In this document: positions 57,303 through 64,000 of the stretch, piece after piece
How positions within the stretch are numbered: position 1 is the first letter of the stretch
How the letters are laid out: the number at the start of each line of letters is the position of its first letter
Assembly: GCF_036192275.1 (NCBI RefSeq)
Contig: NZ_CP108088.1
Coordinates: forward strand, 6,635,501 to 6,699,500
Length of the DNA: 64,000 bases
Direction of reading: 5' to 3'
From: Streptomyces sp. NBC_00250
GTDB lineage: Bacteria > Actinomycetota > Actinomycetes > Streptomycetales > Streptomycetaceae
Notes under the pieces: generated by a model
Databases searched by the model: none
Seen by the model: only the letters and a program-made list of their open reading frames with translations
What the model was told of the DNA's origin: nothing
Made by a program: the position numbers and the translations under genes

Positions 57303-57354
57303 GCCGGTCCGTAAGACGTCCTTAAAGGAAGCCTGTGGACGGCCCCGGCGGTCC

Positions 57355-58680
57355 CTACAGGCCCGGGATCCGGCCGTTGCGGAAGAGGTCCACGAAGATC
57401 TGGTGGTCGGCCCGCGCGCGTGCCCCGTACGCGTGGGCGAAGTCCACCAGGAGGTCCGCGAAGCCCTCCTCGTCGGCGGCGATCGCCGCGTCGATGGCCC
57501 GCTCCGTCGAGAACGGCACCAGCGAGTGCCCGCTGGATTCGTCCGCCGCCGCGTGCATGGTCGCCGTCGCCCGGCCCAGGTCGGCGACGGTGGCCGCGAT
57601 GTCCTGGGGGTCGTCGATGTCCGACCAGTCCAGGTCCACCGCGTACGGCGAGACCTCCGCGACCAGCTGCCCGGCGCCGTCCAGCTCCGTCCAGCCCAGC
57701 CACGGGTCGGCGTGCGCCTGGAGCGCCCGCTGCGAGATCACGGTGCGGTGGCCCTCGTGCCGGAAGTACTCCCGTACCGCCGCGTCCGTCACATGGCGGG
57801 AGACCGCCGGGGTCTGCGCCTGCTTGAGGTAGATCACGACGTCGTTCTCCAGGGCGTCGCTGTTGCCCTCCAGAAGGATGTTGTACGAGGGGAGGCCGGC
57901 CGATCCGATGCCGATGCCGCGCCGCCCGACGACGTCCTTGACCCGGTACGAGTCGGGGCGGGTCAGGCTGGACTCCGGCAGGGTCTCCAGGTAGCCGTCG
58001 AAGGCGGCCAGGACCTTGTACCGGGCGGCCGCGTCCAGCTCGATCGCGCCGCCGCCCGCGGAGAAGCGGCGCTCGAAGTCCCGGATCTCCGTCATCGACT
58101 CCAGGAGCCCGAAGCGGGTCATGGAGCGGGCGTCGCGCAGCGCGTCGAGCAGCGCGCCCTCGGCCGTGTCCAGCGTGAACGGGGGCAGGTCGTCGTTCTT
58201 CGCGCCGGTCGCGAGGGCGTGGATCCGCTCCCGGTAGGACGCGGCGTAGATCCGGACCAGGTGGGTGATCTGCTCGTCGCTCAGCGCCTTCGCGTAGCCG
58301 ATGAGGGCGAGCGAGGCCGCGAGCCGCTTGAGGTCCCAGGTGAAGGGGCCGACGTACGCCTCGTCGAAGTCGTTGACGTTGAAGATCAGCCGTCCGTTGG
58401 CGTCCATGTACGTGCCGAAGTTCTCGGCGTGCAGATCGCCGTGGATCCACACCCGGCCGGTGCGCTCGTCCAGGTAGGGGCCACCGTGGGCCTCCTGCTC
58501 CAGGTCCGCGTAGAACAGGCAGGCCGTGCCCCGGTAGAAGGCGAAGGCGGAGCCGGCCATCTTCCGGAACTTGACGCGGAAGGCCGCGGGGTCGGCGGCG
58601 AGGAGCTCGCCGAAGGCGGTGTCGAAGACGGCGAGAATGTGCTCACCGCGCTCCGCGGCGGTGGGCTGGGGGACCGACAT
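57355..58680 (-). CDS. DUF2252 family protein (kinase-like fold)
   Basis: A 441-residue cytoplasmic protein. Motifs typical of DUF2252 are KMAGSAFAFYRGTACLFYADL (about residues 41-61), the kinase-like WIHGDLHAENFGTYMD (about 80-95) and NDFDEAYVGPFTWDLKRLAAS (about 101-122). The HGDLHxxN and DFD pattern resembles aminoglycoside phosphotransferase-type kinases, suggesting an unrecognised small-molecule or protein kinase. I chose ATG 58680 (MSVPQPTAAERGEH) with GGAGG upstream; the frame stays open into the dnaE gene but overlaps it. Confidence 0.9.
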   Translation of the reverse strand: MSVPQPTAAERGEHILAVFDTAFGELLAADPAAFRVKFRKMAGSAFAFYRGTACLFYADLEQEAHGGPYLDERTGRVWIHGDLHAENFGTYMDANGRLIFNVNDFDEAYVGPFTWDLKRLAASLALIGYAKALSDEQITHLVRIYAASYRERIHALATGAKNDDLPPFTLDTAEGALLDALRDARSMTRFGLLESMTEIRDFERRFSAGGGAIELDAAARYKVLAAFDGYLETLPESSLTRPDSYRVKDVVGRRGIGIGSAGLPSYNILLEGNSDALENDVVIYLKQAQTPAVSRHVTDAAVREYFRHEGHRTVISQRALQAHADPWLGWTELDGAGQLVAEVSPYAVDLDWSDIDDPQDIAATVADLGRATATMHAAADESSGHSLVPFSTERAIDAAIAADEEGFADLLVDFAHAYGARARADHQIFVDLFRNGRIPGL

Positions 58681-58873
58681 CGAGGTGCCTCCTGGTACGA
58701 AGCCGTGCATAGACAAATGGGACAGGTGTTCCTGTCTCCCAACGCGCGACGGTACCCGCGAGTGCCCGGCCGCTGTCAGTCCGGCGACGTAGACTTCGAC
58801 GCTGTCCCCCAGAACACGCGGGGGCCCGGGGGTCGCTCCCCGGAAGTTCGCAGCATCGCCGGAGGCCTCCCCC

Positions 58874-61800
58874 GTGACCAAGCCGCCCTTCACGCACCTC
58901 CACGTCCACACCCAGTACTCGCTGCTGGACGGTGCCGCGCGGCTCAAGGACATGTTCAACGCGTGCAACGAGATGGGCATGACCCACATCGCGATGTCCG
59001 ACCACGGCAACCTGCACGGGGCCTACGACTTCTTCCACACGGCCAAGAAGGCCGGGGTGACGCCGATCATCGGCATCGAGGCGTACGTCGCCCCCGAGTC
59101 CCGGCGGAACAAGCGGAAGATCCAGTGGGGCCAGCCCCACCAGAAGCGGGACGACGTCTCCGGTTCCGGTGGTTACACCCACAAGACGATCTGGGCGGCG
59201 AACTCCACCGGACTCCACAACCTCTTCAAGCTCTCCTCCGACGCGTACGCCGAGGGCTGGCTGCAGAAGTGGCCCCGGATGGACAAGGAGACCATCTCCA
59301 AGTGGTCGGAGGGGCTCATCGCCTCCACCGGCTGCCCCTCCGGAGAGCTGCAGACCCGGCTCCGCCTCGGCCAGTTCGACGAGGCCCTGAAGGCCGCCTC
59401 CGAGTACCAGGACATCTTCGGCAAGGACCGGTACTTCCTGGAGCTCATGGACCACGGCATCGAGATCGAGCGCCGGGTCCGCGACGGGCTCCTGGAGATC
59501 GGCAAGAAGCTTGGCATCCCGCCGCTCGTCACCAACGACTCGCACTACACGTACGCGCACGAGTCGACCGCGCACGACGCCCTGCTCTGCATCCAGACCG
59601 GCAAGAACCTCTCCGATCCGGACCGCTTCCGCTTCGACGGCACCGGCTACTACCTCAAGTCCACGGACGAGATGTACGCCATCGACTCGTCGGACGCCTG
59701 GCAGGAGGGCTGCCGCAACACCCTCCTGGTCGCGGAGCAGATCAACACCGACGGCATGTTCGTCGAGAAGAACCTCATGCCGAAGTTCGACATCCCGGAG
59801 GGGTACACCGACACCACCTGGTTCCGCGAGGAGACCATGCGGGGCATGCACCGCCGGTTCCCCGGAGGCATCCCCGAGGACCGCCTGAAGCAGGTCGAGT
59901 ACGAGATGGACACGATCATCTCGATGGGCTTCCCCGGCTACTTCCTCGTCGTCGCCGACTTCATCATGTGGGCGAAGAAGCAGGGCATCGCGGTGGGCCC
60001 CGGCCGAGGCTCCGCGGCCGGTTCGATCGTCGCGTACGCCATGGGCATCACCGACCTCGACCCGATCCCGCACGGACTGATCTTCGAGCGCTTCCTCAAC
60101 CCCGAGCGCATCTCGATGCCCGATGTCGACATCGACTTCGACGAGCGTCGGCGCGTCGAGGTGATCCGGTACGTGACGGAGAAGTACGGCTCCGACAAGG
60201 TCGCCATGATCGGCACGTACGGCAAGATCAAGGCGAAGAACGCCATCAAGGACTCCGCGCGCGTCCTCGGCTACCCGTACGCCATGGGCGACCGGCTCAC
60301 CAAGGCCATGCCCGCCGACGTCCTCGGCAAGGGCATCGACCTCAACGGCATCACCGACCCCTCGCACCCGCGGTACAGCGAGGCCGGCGAGATCCGCGCG
60401 ATGTACGAGAACGAACCGGACGTCAAGAAGGTCATCGACACCGCCCGGGGCGTCGAGGGCCTGGTCCGCCAGATGGGCGTGCACGCGGCCGGCGTGATCA
60501 TGTCCAGCGAGCCCATCGTCGACCACGCGCCGATCTGGGTGCGGCACACGGACGGCGTGACCATCACGCAGTGGGACTACCCCCAGTGCGAGTCGCTCGG
60601 CCTGATCAAGATGGACTTCCTGGGCCTCAGGAACCTCACGATCATGGACGACGCCGTCAAGATGGTGAAGGCCAACAAGGGCATCGACCTCGACCTGCTC
60701 GCCCTGCCGCTGGACGACCCGAAGACCTTCGAACTGCTCCAGCGCGGTGACACCCTCGGCGTCTTCCAGTTCGACGGCGGACCCATGCGTTCGCTGCTGC
60801 GGCTGATGAAGCCCGACAACTTCGAAGACATCTCCGCCGTGTCCGCCCTGTACCGGCCGGGCCCGATGGGCATGAACTCGCACACGAACTACGCCCTGCG
60901 CAAGAACAAGCAGCAGGAGATCACCCCGATCCACCCCGAGCTGGAGAAGCCGCTCGAAGAGGTGCTCGCGGTCACCTACGGCCTGATCGTGTACCAGGAG
61001 CAGGTGCAGAAGGCCGCCCAGATCATCGCCGGCTACTCGCTCGGCGAGGCCGACATCCTCCGCCGCGTGATGGGCAAGAAGAAGCCCGACGAGCTGGCGA
61101 AGAACTTCACGATCTTCCAAGAGGGCGCCCGCAAGAACGACTTCAGCGACGAGGCGATCCAGGCGCTCTGGGACGTACTGGTCCCCTTCGCCGGCTACGC
61201 CTTCAACAAGGCGCACTCCGCCGCGTACGGACTGGTCTCCTACTGGACCGCCTACCTCAAGGCGAACTACCCCGCCGAGTACATGGCCGGTCTGCTCACC
61301 TCGGTCAAGGACGACAAGGACAAGTCCGCCGTCTACCTCAACGAGTGCCGCCGCATGGGCATCAAGGTGCTCCCGCCGAACGTGAACGAGTCCGAGTCGA
61401 ACTTCGCCGCCCAGGGCGACGACGTGATCCTCTTCGGCCTCTCCGCCGTGCGGAACGTCGGCACCAACGTCGTCGAGTCGATCATCCGGTCGCGCAAGGC
61501 CAAGGGGAAGTACACGACCTTCCCCGACTTCCTCGACAAGGTCGAGGCCGTCGTCTGCAACAAGCGGACCATCGAGTCGCTGATCAAGGCCGGCGCCTTC
61601 GACGAGATGGGCCACACCCGCAAGGGCATGGTCGCCCACCACGAACCGATGATCGACAACGTGGTCGCGGTCAAGCGCAAGGAGGCCGAGGGACAGTTCG
61701 ACCTCTTCGGCGGCATGGGCGAGGAGACCAGCGACGAGCCGGGCTTCGGTCTGGACGTCGAGTTCTCCGACGTCGAGTGGGAGAAGTCCTACCTGCTCGC

Positions 61801-62413
61801 CCAGGAGCGCGAGATGCTCGGCCTGTACGTCTCCGACCACCCGCTCTTCGGCATCGAGCACATCCTGTCCGACAAGACGGACGCGGCGATCTCCCAGCTC
61901 ACCGGCGGCGAGCACTCCGACGGCGCGGTCGTCACCATCGGCGGCATCATCTCCGGCCTCCAGCGGAAGATGACCAAGCAGGGCAACGCCTGGGCGATCG
62001 CCACCGTCGAGGACCTGGCCGGCTCCATCGAGTGCATGTTCTTCCCGGCCACCTACCAGCTGGTCTCCACCCAGCTGGTCGAGGACACGGTCGTCTTCGT
62101 CAAGGGACGGCTCGACAAGCGCGAGGACGTGCCCCGGCTCGTCGCCATGGAGCTGATGGTCCCCGACGTGTCGAACGCCGGGACCAACGCGCCGGTGATC
62201 CTCACCATCCCCACCGTCAAGGTGACCCCGCCGATGGTCACCCGGCTCGGCGAGATCCTGGGCCACCACAAGGGCAACACCGAGGTACGGATCAAGCTCC
62301 AGGGCCCCCGGACCACGACCGTGCTCCGGCTCGACCGGCACCGGGTGCAGGCCGATCCGGCCCTCTTCGGCGACCTGAAGGTGCTGCTCGGCCCGTCCTG
62401 CCTGGCCGGCTGA
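58874..62413 (+). CDS. dnaE: DNA polymerase III alpha subunit
   Basis: The 1179-residue replicative polymerase (DnaE1 type). It has an N-terminal PHP domain (HLHVHTQYSLLDGAARL, residues 7-23; to about 280), then the polymerase palm with catalytic Asp residues in PDVDIDFDERRR (about 415-426), GPMGMNSHTNYALRKN, YAFNKAHSAAYGLVSYWTAYLK, a helix-hairpin-helix, and a C-terminal OB fold (VVTIGGIISGLQRKMTKQGNAW, about 1015-1036). PHP metal residues look intact, so it may proofread, as in mycobacteria. GTG 58874 follows GGAGG; TAGACT at 58790-58795 is a candidate -10. Confidence 0.98.
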   Translation: MTKPPFTHLHVHTQYSLLDGAARLKDMFNACNEMGMTHIAMSDHGNLHGAYDFFHTAKKAGVTPIIGIEAYVAPESRRNKRKIQWGQPHQKRDDVSGSGGYTHKTIWAANSTGLHNLFKLSSDAYAEGWLQKWPRMDKETISKWSEGLIASTGCPSGELQTRLRLGQFDEALKAASEYQDIFGKDRYFLELMDHGIEIERRVRDGLLEIGKKLGIPPLVTNDSHYTYAHESTAHDALLCIQTGKNLSDPDRFRFDGTGYYLKSTDEMYAIDSSDAWQEGCRNTLLVAEQINTDGMFVEKNLMPKFDIPEGYTDTTWFREETMRGMHRRFPGGIPEDRLKQVEYEMDTIISMGFPGYFLVVADFIMWAKKQGIAVGPGRGSAAGSIVAYAMGITDLDPIPHGLIFERFLNPERISMPDVDIDFDERRRVEVIRYVTEKYGSDKVAMIGTYGKIKAKNAIKDSARVLGYPYAMGDRLTKAMPADVLGKGIDLNGITDPSHPRYSEAGEIRAMYENEPDVKKVIDTARGVEGLVRQMGVHAAGVIMSSEPIVDHAPIWVRHTDGVTITQWDYPQCESLGLIKMDFLGLRNLTIMDDAVKMVKANKGIDLDLLALPLDDPKTFELLQRGDTLGVFQFDGGPMRSLLRLMKPDNFEDISAVSALYRPGPMGMNSHTNYALRKNKQQEITPIHPELEKPLEEVLAVTYGLIVYQEQVQKAAQIIAGYSLGEADILRRVMGKKKPDELAKNFTIFQEGARKNDFSDEAIQALWDVLVPFAGYAFNKAHSAAYGLVSYWTAYLKANYPAEYMAGLLTSVKDDKDKSAVYLNECRRMGIKVLPPNVNESESNFAAQGDDVILFGLSAVRNVGTNVVESIIRSRKAKGKYTTFPDFLDKVEAVVCNKRTIESLIKAGAFDEMGHTRKGMVAHHEPMIDNVVAVKRKEAEGQFDLFGGMGEETSDEPGFGLDVEFSDVEWEKSYLLAQEREMLGLYVSDHPLFGIEHILSDKTDAAISQLTGGEHSDGAVVTIGGIISGLQRKMTKQGNAWAIATVEDLAGSIECMFFPATYQLVSTQLVEDTVVFVKGRLDKREDVPRLVAMELMVPDVSNAGTNAPVILTIPTVKVTPPMVTRLGEILGHHKGNTEVRIKLQGPRTTTVLRLDRHRVQADPALFGDLKVLLGPSCLAG

Positions 62414-62461
62414 TCATCCGTCCCTCCCGGTCCGGCCGGGAGGGACCTCCCGAACACGCGC

Positions 62462-62496
62462 AAGGGGCGCGCCCGTCGTCACGGGCGCGCCCCTTT
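62462..62496. terminator. Bidirectional terminator between dnaE and the 58-residue gene
   Basis: AAGGGGCGCGCCCGT-CGTC-ACGGGCGCGCCCCTTT is a 15-bp perfect stem with a 4-base loop and T-run on the plus strand. Confidence 0.92.
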
Positions 62497-62513
62497 GCCG
62501 TACGCGGACGCCG

Positions 62514-62690
62514 TCAGTTGTGGCCGAAGCGCTTCTGACGGCCCTTGCGGGCCACGTCGCTCGGCAGGACCTGAGACGCACGCTGTGACGCCTCGGACTC
62601 CAACGCCGACTGCTGCGCCTGCTGGGCGCCGCGCTCGGCCGGGGACTGCTGCTGCTTCTGACTGCGGTTCTGGTTGCGGTTCTTGGCCAT
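62514..62690 (-). CDS. Small basic Gln-rich protein, 58 residues
   Basis: A complete short gene: ATG 62690, stop 62514, with a strong GAGGAGG ribosome site about 8 bases upstream and a terminator directly downstream. The protein starts MAKNRNQNRSQKQQQSP and ends DVARKGRQKRFGHN. It is highly charged, Gln/Ser/Arg/Lys-rich and probably disordered. I recall similar hypothetical proteins at this place in other Streptomyces. No function is known; nucleic-acid binding is a guess. The overlapping 75-residue frame (62479-62706) has no comparable start signal. Confidence 0.85.
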   Translation of the reverse strand: MAKNRNQNRSQKQQQSPAERGAQQAQQSALESEASQRASQVLPSDVARKGRQKRFGHN

Positions 62691-62914
62691 GGGGATGCCT
62701 CCTCAAAGGGACCTAGGGGCCAGGGCCCTTTGAGATTCACATACCGCACGAACCGCCGCATGTTGGATCATTACGGAGCGTAAGGGCCTCGTGAACGTGA
62801 TATCCGCCACGCCGATGATCCAGTTCCGACCGTCGAGCCCCCGCCCTTCGGGCAGACTCGAAGGAAATCCGAAGCAACTTCCGATCCCGAGGTTCCCGAA
62901 AGAGGGTGGAACAC

Positions 62915-64000
62915 GTGGACCGCTGCGTCGTCCTGGTGGACGCCGGCTACCTGCTGGGTGCCGCCGCCAGTCTTCTCGCCGGGGAACCGGCCCGCTCCAG
63001 GATCACCGTCGATCACGCCGGGCTCATCCAGCAGCTGCGCCAGCGCGCCGAGGCCGAGACAGCGCTGCCCCTCCTGCGGATCTACTGGTTCGACGGTGCG
63101 CCCGACCGGGTGCCCCAGCCCGAGCACCGCAGACTACGGGTGATGCCCCGGGTCACCGTCCGGCTGGGCGCCCTGACGAGGAGCGACGGACGCTGGGCGC
63201 AGAAGGGCGTCGACGCGGCCATGCACACCGAGCTGACCGAGCTCGCCAGGAACCGGGCCTGCTCCGACATCGTGCTCGTCACCGGCGACGGCGATCTGCT
63301 GCCCGGTCTGATGTCGGCCAAGGAGCACGGCGTCGCCGTCCACCTCTGGGCCGTCCAGGCCGCCGACGGCGACTACAACCAGTCCGAGGACCTGGTCGCC
63401 GAGGCCGACGAACGCCGTGTGCTGGACCGGACCTGGATCACCCGGGCCGTCCGCGCCAAGGACCTCACGGGGATCTGTTCGCCCCCGCCCGCCCCGCGCC
63501 CCGAGATCGCCGCCATCCTCTCCGCGCCGCTGCCCGAGGCGGCCCTGGCCGCCTCCGCCGAACGGGCCGCCGAGGCGGCGGCCGCCGGCGGGGCCTCCGG
63601 CGAGGTCGCCACCGCCAACGGCAACGGCCACGCGGGCAACGGTCACCTCCACCACGGCAACGGCCACACCCACGGCACCGGTCACCTCCGGGAGGACGAC
63701 CACGGCCACGGCGCCGGGGCCGGCGTCCCCGCCCCGGCCGGCGGGAAGGGCGTCCCCACCCCCAAGGACCTCGCGGGACTGCGCGCCCCCGGCGCCGCCC
63801 CCGCCACCCCGGGCGCCCCCGTGCCACAGGGCGCGAGCGCCCTCCGCTGGTCCTCCGACCGGGGCTGGGTCGAGCGCCCCGCCCCCACGCTCGGCGAACC
63901 GGCCGAGACCGCCTCCCTGCCCACCCTCGCCGCCCTCACCAGTGCCGAGCAGCGCTGGGCGGACCGCGAAGAGGACATCACCACCGTCGGCGGCGATCCG
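62915..64000 (+). CDS. NYN-domain protein, C-terminus beyond the window
   Basis: An open frame from GTG 62915 (VDRCVVLVDAGYLLGAA) to the window edge, 362 codons with no stop. Residues 1-185 form an NYN (PIN-like) nuclease domain with acidic metal residues in VVLVDAGYLL, KGVDAAMHTEL and VTGDGDLLPGLMSAKEHG. After an Ala-rich stretch, residues ~230-265 are rich in His, Gly and Asn (NGNGHAGNGHLHHGNGHTHG), then comes a Pro/Ala-rich linker and a further conserved region (LRWSSDRGWVERP). It is likely an RNA-cleaving enzyme. AGAGGG lies about 6 bases before the start. Confidence 0.9.
   Translation, partial: MDRCVVLVDAGYLLGAAASLLAGEPARSRITVDHAGLIQQLRQRAEAETALPLLRIYWFDGAPDRVPQPEHRRLRVMPRVTVRLGALTRSDGRWAQKGVDAAMHTELTELARNRACSDIVLVTGDGDLLPGLMSAKEHGVAVHLWAVQAADGDYNQSEDLVAEADERRVLDRTWITRAVRAKDLTGICSPPPAPRPEIAAILSAPLPEAALAASAERAAEAAAAGGASGEVATANGNGHAGNGHLHHGNGHTHGTGHLREDDHGHGAGAGVPAPAGGKGVPTPKDLAGLRAPGAAPATPGAPVPQGASALRWSSDRGWVERPAPTLGEPAETASLPTLAALTSAEQRWADREEDITTVGGDP

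Noticed and set aside
57043..62341. Very long open frames on both strands across the DUF2252-dnaE region
   Set aside because: They are opposite or alternative frames of dnaE and DUF2252; their predicted products are Arg/Gly/Val-rich without domains.
62479..62706. A 75-codon frame overlapping the 58-residue gene
   Set aside because: The product (MRRHPHGQEPQP...) is low-complexity, runs into the terminator hairpin and lacks a ribosome site, whereas the overlapping 58-codon frame has an ideal one.

Overview
The window is high-GC chromosomal DNA (roughly 70-73% G+C by eye) from an actinomycete, almost certainly a Streptomyces. The evidence is GTG/TTG starts throughout, strong third-position GC bias, an FtsA-less division and cell wall (dcw) cluster of the form rsmH-ftsL-ftsI-murE-murF-mraY-murD-ftsW-murG-ftsQ-ftsZ-pgeF-ylmE-sepF-ylmG-divIVA, an ileS with an actinobacterial T-box leader, and gene neighbours matching the S. 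coelicolor SCO2060s-SCO2110s region as I recall it. No rRNA, tRNA, prophage, IS element or CRISPR array was seen. This is core chromosome, so most genes are ordinary and the interest lies mainly in regulatory DNA, repeats and unusual protein regions.

Left part (1-10.7 kb): a His-rich DUF4396 membrane protein behind a CsoR-type copper operator; endonuclease IV (nfo); a PASTA-domain Ser/Thr kinase; a thiO-thiS-thiG thiamine operon on the minus strand behind a TPP riboswitch; then on the plus strand an FAD oxidoreductase, an Rv2175c-like DNA-binding protein, thiE, metF and a membrane protein with a Gln/Tyr/Gly-rich tail. 

Middle-left (10.7-24.8 kb): phytoene-desaturase-like oxidoreductase; DUF4126 membrane protein; an operon of degenerate ABC ATPase, YhgE/Pip-type membrane protein and TetR regulator with a palindromic operator candidate upstream; a HEPN-domain protein and a methyltransferase; DUF3040 protein; a translationally coupled moxR-DUF58-transglutaminase operon; and a beta-carbonic anhydrase.

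Centre (24.8-42.9 kb): the dcw cluster, read left to right from a good sigma-70-type promoter before rsmH. Genes are mostly overlapped or coupled until ftsQ. The 278 bp between ftsQ and ftsZ hold three successive inverted repeats, one carrying GACAC (WhiA-type) motifs in both arms. After ftsZ come the Z-ring anchor sepF, ylmG and the polar growth determinant divIVA, which contains seven perfect pentapeptide repeats.

Right part (42.9-64 kb): a gene-free stretch with several copies of a palindromic repeat; ileS behind a T-box; a histone-H1-like/TraR zinc-finger fusion protein; lspA; rluD-type pseudouridine synthase; GNAT acetyltransferase; Na+/H+ antiporter; dienelactone hydrolase; secreted M43 metalloprotease; Tat-exported PhoD; a membrane-anchored DsbA-like protein with a multi-spanning neighbour; DUF2252 protein; dnaE; a 58-residue basic small protein missed by length-limited ORF calling; and an NYN-domain protein cut by the window edge.
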